Below are positions 26,836 through 35,395 of a DNA stretch of 35,395 nt, one piece after another; within the stretch, counting starts at the first letter, position 1; every line of letters begins with the position of its first letter. Source of the DNA: Hyphomicrobiales bacterium (GTDB lineage Bacteria > Pseudomonadota > Alphaproteobacteria > Rhizobiales > Xanthobacteraceae); contig JAFAUQ010000220.1 of assembly GCA_019243195.1 (NCBI GenBank), forward strand, positions 1-35,395. The letters run 5' to 3'. The notes below the pieces were generated by a model. It had not been told where the DNA came from. It made no database searches and was given only the letters and a program-made list of their open reading frames with translations. A program made the translations under genes and the position numbers.

Positions 26836-28092
26836 TCAGGCCTTTCGCACGAACGCTGGCGAGAGTTCCTTGACCGAACGCACGCCGCACTGGCGCATCG
26901 CGACCTCGAACTCCGCCCGCATGAGTTCGAGCACGCGCTCGACCCCGGCCTGACCGAATGCGCCGAGCCCCCACAAATACGGCCGGCCAATACATATGCC
27001 GTTGGCGCCCAGCGCGAGCGCCTTGAGCACATCGGTGCCGCGGCGGAAGCCGCCGTCGACGAGCACCGGAATGCGCCCGCCCACCACCTGCACGATTCCC
27101 GGCAGCGCATCGATCGTGGCGCCGCCGCTGTCCTCGCCGCGCCCGCCGTGGTTCGACACGATGATTCCATCGACGCCGTTGTCGACAGAGAGCTTGGCGT
27201 CCTCGCCGGTCAAAATGCCCTTGAGTACGACCTTCATCCGCGTTGCGTCCTTGAGGCGGCGCACGAAGTCCCACGTCAGGTTCGAAGACAGCATGCTCTT
27301 CAGGCCTGATAGATCGATGCCCTCGTAATTGGGCCGCGTGCGGACGCCTAGCGCGTGGCAATCGTTGCACTCGCGGCGGTCGACGCGACGCAGGCGAAAG
27401 AAGGTCTCCTGATTTCGGCCCGCGACCCGATCGACGGTGAGCGCCACCACGGGACAGCCCGCCGCCTCGGCGCGTTTCACCAGCGCCTTCGCTACATCCC
27501 AGCTGGGTGAGGCGTAAAGTTGAAACCAGATCGGCGCGCCCCGTTCCCGCGTCACGTCATCGACCGATGTGGATGCCGCGGTCGAGAGTATCTGTAAATT
27601 CCGGCGCGCCTTGGCCGCGCGGGCTACCGCCAGCTCACCATCCTCATGAAAGGCGCGGTTGCCACCGGTCGGCGCAATGATGATCGGCGTTTCCCATTTG
27701 ACGCCGAACAGCTCCACGCTCGGGTCGATGTTTGTTACGTCGACAAGACGGCGTGGCCGCAGGACCAGGCGATTGAAGGCCTCGCGGTTTTCCCGCAGCG
27801 TGACTTCGTCATCGATACCGGATGCCATGTAGCCGAAGTGCGCCGGCGGCACGTTCTTGTAGGCGACCGGCTCGAAGTCGAAGACGTTGATTGCGTCCTG
27901 CGGGCTCTTGATCAGTTCGCCCATATCGCGCGGCGCCCACACCATCGGATCCGGAAGGCGCGACGGCGCCTCGTGCGCCAAGCCCGCGGCGCCCGGCCAC
28001 GCGAGCAACGGACTGCCGGCCAGGAATTTTAGAAATCGACGGCGGCTTGCGGACGGATCAAGGGCCGGCATGAAATCCTCCCCGAAGTGCAT
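26836..28092 (-). CDS. FMN-dependent alpha-hydroxyacid oxidase/dehydrogenase with Tat signal
   Basis: SRRRFLKFLAGSPLLAWPGAAGLA Tat-like signal; VPPAHFGYMASGIDDEVTLRENREAFNRLVLRPRRLVDV, IWFQLYAS, LKGILTGEDA, IVSNHGGRGEDSGGATIDALPGI, VLVDGGFRRGTDVLKALALGANGICIGRPYLWGL. Start may be 28071. Confidence 0.92.
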   Translation of the reverse strand: MHFGEDFMPALDPSASRRRFLKFLAGSPLLAWPGAAGLAHEAPSRLPDPMVWAPRDMGELIKSPQDAINVFDFEPVAYKNVPPAHFGYMASGIDDEVTLRENREAFNRLVLRPRRLVDVTNIDPSVELFGVKWETPIIIAPTGGNRAFHEDGELAVARAAKARRNLQILSTAASTSVDDVTRERGAPIWFQLYASPSWDVAKALVKRAEAAGCPVVALTVDRVAGRNQETFFRLRRVDRRECNDCHALGVRTRPNYEGIDLSGLKSMLSSNLTWDFVRRLKDATRMKVVLKGILTGEDAKLSVDNGVDGIIVSNHGGRGEDSGGATIDALPGIVQVVGGRIPVLVDGGFRRGTDVLKALALGANGICIGRPYLWGLGAFGQAGVERVLELMRAEFEVAMRQCGVRSVKELSPAFVRKA

Positions 28093-28457
28093 GGCTGGTG
28101 AACGATTCTATACCCGCCCCCGCCATGGCGCACGGCCCAGCGGACATCGCGACAAGGGTTCATTGTGCACCGCACGTCCTATGAGAGATCGTCGAATCTC
28201 CTCAATATCCAGGGAGTTATCCATATTTCCTGATGTGGATTGCGGGGCTTGTTCCGGCCGACCCGACGCATTATACGGTCACCGCGCCGGCCGATGCCTG
28301 CGTCGCTTGCGTACCTGCATCGGCCGTACACTGTGACTATCTAATGATGGCAATCGGCGGACGGCCTGCCTAATATCCGCCGCGGATTCGGCCCACAGGC
28401 CGGATGGGGACGACGTTCGATGCGTCACGTGCCCGTGGATTTTGACCCACGGGATAC

Positions 28458-30263
28458 GTGGTCGAGGAGGAAATGAGACCTACCGACATTTCGGCGCCCG
28501 GCTACTTTCACAAAGTAGTCGACTGCCAGTGGGCATGCCCGGCGCACACTCCGGTGCCTGAATACATCCGTTTGATCGCCGCGGGTCGCTACAGCGACGC
28601 GTACATGATCAACTGGGAATCCAACGTGTTTCCCGGCATCCTTGGACGCACCTGCGACCGGCCGTGCGAACCGGCATGCCGGCGCGTGCGGGTCGAAAAG
28701 GAGCCGGTGGCGATCTGTCGCCTCAAGCGTGTCGCGGCCGACTACAAGGATGATATCCGCGGGCGCTTGCCCAAGCCGGCGGCGCGCAAGAACGGGAAGC
28801 GCATCGCGCTGGTGGGCGGCGGCCCCGCTTCGCTTACCGTCGCGCGGGACCTTGCCCCACTCGGCTATGAGTGCGTGATCTTCGACCAGGACCCGCGCGC
28901 CGGCGGCATGATCCGCACCCAGATCCCGCGCTTCCGCCTGCCCGAGAGCATCATCGACGAGGAGTGCGGCTACATCCTGGACCTCGGCGTCGAATTCGTC
29001 GGCGGGCGGCGCATCGACAGCCTCAAGGCGCTGCTTGCCGAGAAGTTCGATGCGATCTTCGTCGGCTCGGGTGCGCCGCGCGGACGCGATCTCGACATTC
29101 CCGGCCGCACGGAAGCCGCCAAGAACATCCACATCGGCATCGACTGGCTTTCCAACGTCTCGTTCGGGCACATCAACAAGATCGGCAAGCGCGTCATCGT
29201 GCTCGGCGGCGGCAACACCGCGATGGACTGCTGCCGCTCCTCGCGCCGACTCGGCGGCGACGACGTGAAGGTGATCGTTCGCTCAGGCTTCGAAGAGATG
29301 AAGGCATCCCCATGGGAAAAGGAGGACGCGATGCACGAGGGCATCCCGATCTTCAATTACATGGTGCCCAAAGCCTTCGAGCACGACAACGGCCGGCTCA
29401 CCGGCGTGACGTTTGAAAAGGTGAAGGCGGAGCGCGACGAGAAGGGCCGCCGCAAGCTGGTGCCGACCGGCGAGCCGGACGAGACCGTGCCGTGCGACGA
29501 CGTGCTCGTCGCGGTCGGCCAGGAGAACTCGTTCCCCTGGATCGAGCGCGACATCGGCATCGAATTCGATCAATGGGACATGCCCAAAGTCGATACGACA
29601 ACGATGCAGTGCACGCGACCGGGGGTGTTCTTCGGCGGTGACGCGGCGTTCGGGCCGAAGAACATCATCTGGGCGGTCGCGCACGGCCACGAGGCCGCGG
29701 TCTCGATCGACAGATACTGCAACGGCGAGCCGATCGAGGTGCGGCCGGCACCGGCCGTCGAGCTGATAAGCCAGAAGATGGGCATCCACGAGTGGAGCTA
29801 CGACAACGACATCACGCAAGATAAGCGCTATCGGGTGCCGTTGCGCGAGCAGAAGATCGCGCTCGCCGATATCAAGGCCGAGGTCGAGTTGGGCTTCGAT
29901 CCGCAGCTCGCGCTTGCCGAGACTCAGCGTTGCCTCAACTGCGATGTGCAGACGGTATTCACGTCGTCGCTGTGCATCGAATGCGATGCGTGCGTCGACA
30001 TCTGCCCGATGGACTGCATCACGTTCACGCAGAACGGCGATGAAGCGGATTTGCGCACCCGGCTGACCGCGCCGGCGAAGAATCCCACCCAGGACCTCTA
30101 CGTCGCGAACGACCTCAAGACCGGCCGCGTCATGGTGAAGGATGAGGACGTGTGCCTGCACTGCGGCCTGTGCGCCGAGCGCTGCCCGACCGGTGCCTGG
30201 GACATGCAAAAGTTCTTCCTGGAAATGACCTATGCGGGTGAGGCATGCCGATCGAGCGCGTGA
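28458..30263 (+). CDS. GltD-like FAD/NAD(P)-binding oxidoreductase fused to a C-terminal 2x[4Fe-4S] ferredoxin domain
   Basis: CQWACPAHTPVPEYI, GRTCDRPCEPACRR, IALVGGGPASLTVARDLAPLGYECVIFDQDPRAGGMIRTQIPRFRLPE, VIVLGGGNTAMDCCRSSRRLG, CIECDACVDICPMDC, CLHCGLCAERCPTGAW. Alternative start ATG 28473. Confidence 0.92.
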   Translation: MVEEEMRPTDISAPGYFHKVVDCQWACPAHTPVPEYIRLIAAGRYSDAYMINWESNVFPGILGRTCDRPCEPACRRVRVEKEPVAICRLKRVAADYKDDIRGRLPKPAARKNGKRIALVGGGPASLTVARDLAPLGYECVIFDQDPRAGGMIRTQIPRFRLPESIIDEECGYILDLGVEFVGGRRIDSLKALLAEKFDAIFVGSGAPRGRDLDIPGRTEAAKNIHIGIDWLSNVSFGHINKIGKRVIVLGGGNTAMDCCRSSRRLGGDDVKVIVRSGFEEMKASPWEKEDAMHEGIPIFNYMVPKAFEHDNGRLTGVTFEKVKAERDEKGRRKLVPTGEPDETVPCDDVLVAVGQENSFPWIERDIGIEFDQWDMPKVDTTTMQCTRPGVFFGGDAAFGPKNIIWAVAHGHEAAVSIDRYCNGEPIEVRPAPAVELISQKMGIHEWSYDNDITQDKRYRVPLREQKIALADIKAEVELGFDPQLALAETQRCLNCDVQTVFTSSLCIECDACVDICPMDCITFTQNGDEADLRTRLTAPAKNPTQDLYVANDLKTGRVMVKDEDVCLHCGLCAERCPTGAWDMQKFFLEMTYAGEACRSSA

Positions 30264-32080
30264 ACGACTTCGTCGTCCGGTTCGCCAACGTCAACGGCTC
30301 CGGTTCGGCCAGCGCCAACCAGCTGTTCGCTCGCGCCGTGTTGCGCATGGGCGTGCCGGTCGCGCCGCGCAACATTTTCCCGTCCAACATCCAAGGCCTG
30401 CCCACCTGGTACGAGGTCCGCATCACGGAAGCCGGGCATCTCGGCGCGCGCGGCGGTGTCGACCTGATGGTCGCGATGAACCCGCAGACCTGGGACAAGG
30501 ATGTGGCCTCGATCGAGCCCGGCGGTTATCTGTTCTACGATTCCACCAAGCCGCTCCCGGCGTCGAAATTCCGCACCGACGTGACGGTGATCGGCATGCC
30601 GCTCACCGCCATCTGCAACCGGGAATACACCGACCCGCGCCAGCGTCAGCTGTTCAAGAACATCATGTACGTGGGCGCGCTCACGGCGCTGCTCGATATG
30701 GACGTGACAGCCGTCGAAAAGCTAATCGGCGAGGAGTTCAAGGGCAAGGACAAGCTGATCGCGCCCAACCTGAAGGCGCTGCACATCGGCCGCGACTACG
30801 CGCTCGAGCATCTCACCTGTCCGATCACCCTCACTGTCAAGCGCGCCGACGCCGTGCGCGATCGCATCTATATCGAAGGCAATTCGGCCGCCGCGCTCGG
30901 CGCCGTCTACGGCGGCGCCACCGTGTGCGCCTGGTATCCCATCACACCCTCATCCTCGCTCGCCGAAGCCTTCACCCGCCATTGCGCGCGCTACCGGATC
31001 GATCCTCAGACCGGTCGGAATCGCTACGCCATCATCCAGGCGGAGGACGAGCTTGCGTCGCTGGGCATCGTGGTCGGCGCCGCCTGGAACGGCGCCCGCG
31101 CCTTCACGGCGACTTCCGGGCCCGGCATTTCGCTGATGCAGGAATTTCTCGGGCTTGCCTATTTCGCGGAAATTCCCGCGGTGCTTTTCGACGTGCAGCG
31201 CGGCGGCCCCTCGACCGGCATGCCGACCCGCACCCAGCAGTCGGACATCGTACTCGCCGCTTACGCTTCGCATGGCGACACCAAACATGTGCTGCTGTTT
31301 CCGGAAGATCCGGCCGAGGCGTTCGAGTTCGGCGCCACCGCCTTCGATCTCGCCGACCGGCTGCAGACGCCGATCTTCGTCATGATCGACCTCGACATCG
31401 GCATGAACCACCGCCTGTGCCGGCCGCTCGCGTGGGAGGAGAAGCGCGCCTACGACCGCGGCAAGGTAATGACGGCGGCAGAGCTCGACGCCGGCAAGGA
31501 CTTCGGCCGCTATCTCGACGTTGACGGCGACGGCATCCCCTATCGCACCTACCCGGGCACTCACCCGACGCGCGGCTCTTTCTTCACCCGCGGCTCGACC
31601 CGCGACCGCTATGCCCGCTACACCGAGGAAGGCGGACCCTACGTCGACAACATGCAGCGGCTGCTGCGCAAGTTCGAAACCGCCAAGGGCCTGGTGCCGC
31701 GCCCCGTGCGCCGTGACGCCGACAAGCCCACGCGCCATGGCGTGATCTATTACGGCTCGACCAGTCCGGCGATGGACGAGGCAATCGTCGAGTTGGGCGA
31801 ACGCGGGCATCGGCTCGACATGCTGCGCGTGCGTGCCTTCCCGTTCCATCAGGACGTTGCCGATTTCGTTGCCGACCATGACTTCGTCTTCGTGGTCGAG
31901 CAGAACCGCGACGCCCAGCTGCGCATGCTGCTGGTGAACGAACAAAGTCTCGATCCAGTGCGCCTGGTGCCGGTGCTCCACTACGACGGCACGCCGATCA
32001 CCGCCCGCTTCATCGTCCGCGCGATCGCCGAGCATCTCGATGCGCTGAAAATCACGCCGCTGCGCAAGGTGGTGTCATGA
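30245..32080 (+). CDS. korA: 2-oxoacid:acceptor oxidoreductase, gamma-alpha fused subunit (KorA/VorA-like)
   Basis: N-terminal gamma domain (NDFVVRFANVNGSGSASANQLFARAVLRMG); alpha domain GNSAAALGAVYGGATVCAWYPITPSSSLAEAF, QAEDELASLGIVVGAAWNGARAFTATSGPGISLMQEFLGLAYFAEIPAVLFDVQRGGPSTGMPTRTQQSD. Confidence 0.93.
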   Translation: MPIERVNDFVVRFANVNGSGSASANQLFARAVLRMGVPVAPRNIFPSNIQGLPTWYEVRITEAGHLGARGGVDLMVAMNPQTWDKDVASIEPGGYLFYDSTKPLPASKFRTDVTVIGMPLTAICNREYTDPRQRQLFKNIMYVGALTALLDMDVTAVEKLIGEEFKGKDKLIAPNLKALHIGRDYALEHLTCPITLTVKRADAVRDRIYIEGNSAAALGAVYGGATVCAWYPITPSSSLAEAFTRHCARYRIDPQTGRNRYAIIQAEDELASLGIVVGAAWNGARAFTATSGPGISLMQEFLGLAYFAEIPAVLFDVQRGGPSTGMPTRTQQSDIVLAAYASHGDTKHVLLFPEDPAEAFEFGATAFDLADRLQTPIFVMIDLDIGMNHRLCRPLAWEEKRAYDRGKVMTAAELDAGKDFGRYLDVDGDGIPYRTYPGTHPTRGSFFTRGSTRDRYARYTEEGGPYVDNMQRLLRKFETAKGLVPRPVRRDADKPTRHGVIYYGSTSPAMDEAIVELGERGHRLDMLRVRAFPFHQDVADFVADHDFVFVVEQNRDAQLRMLLVNEQSLDPVRLVPVLHYDGTPITARFIVRAIAEHLDALKITPLRKVVS

Positions 32081-33132
32081 CCTACATCGTCAAGCCGAAA
32101 TTCCACCACCCGTCGCTGCCGGTCAACGAACTCGGCTTCACCCACCGCGATTACGAGGGCTCGATATCGACCCTGTGCGCGGGCTGCGGCCACGACGCGA
32201 TCAGCGCCGCGATCATTCAGGCCTGTTTCGAGCTGAACCTGCCGCCGCACCGCGTGGCGAAGCTCTCCGGCATCGGCTGCTCGTCGAAGACGCCGACCTA
32301 TTTCCTCGGCAGCTCGCACGGATTCAACTCGGTGCACGGACGCATGCCCTCGGTGCTCACCGGCGCCAACCTCGCCAACCGCGATCTCATCTATCTCGGC
32401 GTCTCCGGCGACGGCGACACCGCCTCGATCGGCCTCGGCCAGTTCGCCCACGCCATCCGTCGCGGCGTCAACATGGTCTATATCGTCGAGAACAACGGCG
32501 TTTACGGTCTCACCAAGGGCCAGTTCTCCGCCACCGCCGACCGCGGCTCGAAGTCGAAACGTGGCGTCATGAACAACGACAACTCGGTCGACCTCGTCGC
32601 CATGGCGCTGCAAGTCGGCGCGAGCTTCGTCGCGCGCAGCTTCTCCGGCGACAAGGCGCAACTGGTGCCGCTGATCAAGGCGGCGATCGAGCACAAGGGG
32701 GCGGCATTCATCGACTGCATCTCGCCCTGCGTGGCTTTCAACAATCACCCCGGCTCGACCAAGAGCTTCGATTACGTGCGCGAGCACAACGAGGCGGTCA
32801 ATCGCCTGGATTTCATGGCGCCGCGCGCGCCGATCCACGTCGATTACAAGCCGGGCGAACTCGAGATCGTCGAGCAGCACGATGGCTCGAAGCTCGCGTT
32901 GCGCAAGCTGCACGCCGACTACGACCCGCACGACAAGCTCGGCGCGATGACGTATCTGCAGGAGCGCGCCCACGCGGGCGAGATCGTCACCGGCCTGCTC
33001 TACGTCGAGCCCGAGGCCGACGACCTGCACGATCATCTCAATACGGTCGAGCACCCGCTCAACGAGCTCAATGAAAAAGAGCTGTGCCCGGGCGCCGGGA
33101 CGCTCGCCAAGATCAACGCGAGCCTGCGGTAA
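32077..33132 (+). CDS. korB: 2-oxoacid:acceptor oxidoreductase, ThDP-binding beta subunit (KorB-like)
   Basis: STLCAGCGHDAISAAIIQACFELNLPPHRVAKLSGIGCSSKTPTYFLGSSHGFNSVHGRMPSVLTGANLANRDLIYLGVSGDGDTASIGLGQF...ENNGVYGLTKGQFSATA. Confidence 0.95.
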   Translation: MTYIVKPKFHHPSLPVNELGFTHRDYEGSISTLCAGCGHDAISAAIIQACFELNLPPHRVAKLSGIGCSSKTPTYFLGSSHGFNSVHGRMPSVLTGANLANRDLIYLGVSGDGDTASIGLGQFAHAIRRGVNMVYIVENNGVYGLTKGQFSATADRGSKSKRGVMNNDNSVDLVAMALQVGASFVARSFSGDKAQLVPLIKAAIEHKGAAFIDCISPCVAFNNHPGSTKSFDYVREHNEAVNRLDFMAPRAPIHVDYKPGELEIVEQHDGSKLALRKLHADYDPHDKLGAMTYLQERAHAGEIVTGLLYVEPEADDLHDHLNTVEHPLNELNEKELCPGAGTLAKINASLR

Positions 33133-34621
33133 TACCCGAACCTTTCGTCGAACTGGCGACGGCGTGGGCGCCCCGCTCTGATCGCGCGCGCCAGCGCGCG
33201 ACGAGCCAGGCGATATTCACCGCACCGACCACGATCGATCCGGCCAGGAACGGCAGGAGATAGCGCGGCTGGAGCGAAACCGCCGCGTGCATCAATAGGC
33301 AGGTCAGATAGGCAAACCAGAGGCCGGCCAAGGCCGCCGTTTGCGCGGTCACGCCCTCGCGCACAAGCCGCAGCGGCGTGACCAGGAGAAAGGCCGCGAA
33401 AACCACGGTCGAAATCACCTCGAACAGGCGATGGACGATCACGGCCGGCACCATCCACCAGTTTCCGGCGCGGATCGCTGCCTCGCGACCAAAGTCATGG
33501 TCGCTGCCGGTGTTCCACAACAGCACGTCGCGCACAGTCTCGGTCGGCCGCACCGCCTGGTGCAACTGGGTTTCCGTCAGGAAATGCAGCACGTGATGAA
33601 TCATGGCGCCGGGGTGGTCGATCCAAGCGCGGAAATAAGCACGCGCGACTTCATGCGCGATCTGCGGCGCGGTCCAGCCGTACTCACGATGCAGGATTCG
33701 GTTGGCTTCACCGGAGTCATCGAGGGTGTAGTTTTTGGCGACGCGGCGGCCAACTTGATCGAGCGGGCTCGTCCCTGAGAACAGCGTCGGATCGTAGCGC
33801 GACGCCCTGATCAGCGGATCGAGCAGCACCCATTGCGGGACCGTCGTTATCACCGCGTCACCGATGCGCGCGCGGTTCCATTCCATGTAGCCGACGTACG
33901 TGCCGATCAGCGGAAGGAGCGTCAGAGCGAAGGCACCCGCCCGGCGAGCCCATCCCGGCGCCGAGAATGCCGCTGCCGCAATCAGCGGGAAAAGCCCGAG
34001 CACTTCGAGCGCGATCACGTCGCGCATCAGAAAAGAGACCACGATGAACCCGCCGGCGGCGAGCAGCAGCGGCACCCGCGGCGGCACCCGCCGCAGGGCC
34101 ATTTCGGCGAGGATGCATGCCGCGATCGTCATCGTGCTCGCGCACAGGCTGTCCGACGCGATTGCCTGGTCGACCACGAACTGCAGCGAGGTGGCGTAGG
34201 CGGCGGCGACGCCGACGCTGACCCAGTCACGCAACCCGAAGCAGCGGGCGAGCCGATAGACCATGGCGGTGGCGAAAAGCGACGCCACGAACTGGACCAA
34301 CACGACGGTGGTGGCCCAATGGGCCGGCACGATGATTTTCGCCGCCGCGATCACCGCCGGATAACCGATCGGCCGGTACAAGGTCAGCTGCGGGTCATTC
34401 GGCGGGTAGGGGATAGCGGCGTCGCTCGCGAGATCGACGTGCCGGAAGGCGCCGCTGAGAATCTGATCCGCGTAGCCAATGTAATCGCGGCTGTCGACCA
34501 CGATCGTCGGGCCGAAGGCGATGAGCGCAGCCAGTTTAAGCGCGAGAAGAAGAATCAGCGCGGCAGCGAGCCACGCGGCCGACAGCGGCGCCTTGGGAGG
34601 CGAGGCGTTCGCGGCCGTCAT
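33113..34621 (-). CDS. Polytopic membrane protein, GT39/ArnT-like glycosyltransferase candidate
   Basis: Many hydrophobic helices; N-terminal loop VVDSRDYIGYADQILSGAF and YRPIGYPAVIAAAKII resemble GT-C (ArnT/PMT-like) proteins. Start set at 34621 (MTAANASPP). Confidence 0.6.
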   Translation of the reverse strand: MTAANASPPKAPLSAAWLAAALILLLALKLAALIAFGPTIVVDSRDYIGYADQILSGAFRHVDLASDAAIPYPPNDPQLTLYRPIGYPAVIAAAKIIVPAHWATTVVLVQFVASLFATAMVYRLARCFGLRDWVSVGVAAAYATSLQFVVDQAIASDSLCASTMTIAACILAEMALRRVPPRVPLLLAAGGFIVVSFLMRDVIALEVLGLFPLIAAAAFSAPGWARRAGAFALTLLPLIGTYVGYMEWNRARIGDAVITTVPQWVLLDPLIRASRYDPTLFSGTSPLDQVGRRVAKNYTLDDSGEANRILHREYGWTAPQIAHEVARAYFRAWIDHPGAMIHHVLHFLTETQLHQAVRPTETVRDVLLWNTGSDHDFGREAAIRAGNWWMVPAVIVHRLFEVISTVVFAAFLLVTPLRLVREGVTAQTAALAGLWFAYLTCLLMHAAVSLQPRYLLPFLAGSIVVGAVNIAWLVARWRARSERGAHAVASSTKGSGITAGSR

Positions 34622-35395
34622 TCTTCCGGCGCCTCGACGATGGGATCGTAGCGCTTCACGTCGAGGCCGAGCAGATTCCACGACTGCGCCATGTGCGGCG
34701 GCAGCGGCGCGGTCACGTCGATGATGCCGCCGCGTGGGTGCGGCACGGCGATGCGCCGCGCAAGCAGATGCAGCCGGTTCTGCATGCCGCCCGGCAAATC
34801 CCAATTTTCCCGGACGAAATATTTGGGATCGCCGACGATCGGGTAGCCGATGTGCGCCATATGCGCGCGCAGCTGATGGGTGCGCCCGGTCACCGGCTTG
34901 AGCGATAGCCAGGCGAGTTCTCTCGCGGCGGTCTCGACCACGGCATAATAGGTCAGGGCATGGCTCGCGCCCTCCTCGCCGTGGCGCGCGATCCGCATGC
35001 GCGAGTCCCCTTCCATCTCTTCCTTGGCGAGGAATGTCGAGATGCGGCCCTGGGTCGGCTTGGGTACGCCGGCGACCAGCGCCCAGTAAATTTTGCGCGC
35101 CGCGCGCGAACGAAAGGTCTTCGCCAGCGCCGCGGCGGCAAAGCGCGTCTTCGCCACCAGCAGGCAGCCGGCCGTGTCCTTATCGAGACGATGCACCAGG
35201 CGCGGACGCTGCCCGTCCGGCTCCTGCAACGTCGCGAGCATGCCGTCGACGTGGCGCACCGTGCCCGAGCCGCCCTGCACCGCCAGGCCCATGGGCTTGT
35301 CGAGCACCAGCACGTCCGCATCCTCGTAAAGCGTGATCGACTTGAGGAACGCGCGGGTCTTCGCATCCGCTTCGCTCATCGCTCCGCGCGACTTT
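34618..35395 (-). CDS. rluC: RluC/RluD-family pseudouridine synthase (5' end beyond the window)
   Basis: ITLYEDADVLVLDKPMGLAVQGGSGT, PRLVHRLDKDTAGCLLVAKT (HRLDxxTSG motif), WLSLKPVTGRTHQLRAHMAHIGYPIVGDPKY. Reading frame stays open to the right edge upstream of ATG 35379. Confidence 0.93.
   Translation of the reverse strand, partial: KSRGAMSEADAKTRAFLKSITLYEDADVLVLDKPMGLAVQGGSGTVRHVDGMLATLQEPDGQRPRLVHRLDKDTAGCLLVAKTRFAAAALAKTFRSRAARKIYWALVAGVPKPTQGRISTFLAKEEMEGDSRMRIARHGEEGASHALTYYAVVETAARELAWLSLKPVTGRTHQLRAHMAHIGYPIVGDPKYFVRENWDLPGGMQNRLHLLARRIAVPHPRGGIIDVTAPLPPHMAQSWNLLGLDVKRYDPIVEAPEE

Noticed and set aside
25435-27309. 624-aa plus-strand ORF
   Set aside because: Spans antisense of FliK-like, ATP12 and hydroxyacid oxidase genes; composition typical of a shadow frame.

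Overview
The window looks like a GC-rich alphaproteobacterial (Rhizobiales-like) chromosome segment. Most of it is ordinary housekeeping and catabolic content: tRNA-Leu(GAG), a FliN-like SpoA domain, lipB, acyP, a GGCT-like protein, biotin-dependent acyl-CoA carboxylase alpha and beta subunits (about 18 kb apart), lpxD-ACP-KAS, class III alcohol dehydrogenase plus hotdog thioesterase, a complete Liv-type ABC transporter beside a DapA-like aldolase and a ThDP enzyme, GST, orphan antitoxin-like genes, FliK/FlhB-C-like genes, ATP12, a Tat-signal alpha-hydroxyacid oxidase, a GltD-like/KorA/KorB operon, a polytopic membrane protein and an RluC-type pseudouridine synthase. The most notable locus is at about 8.77-12.5 kb. 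It is a compact, apparently undescribed class II lanthipeptide locus: a 64-aa Cys-rich precursor peptide (minus strand, 8769-8963) divergent from a full-length LanM synthetase (plus strand, about 9280-12498). The cyclase zinc site of this LanM reads CCG, as in ProcM-type synthetases, instead of the usual CHG. No LanT transporter or protease is nearby. All assignments come from reading the translated sequences by eye; no database search was run.
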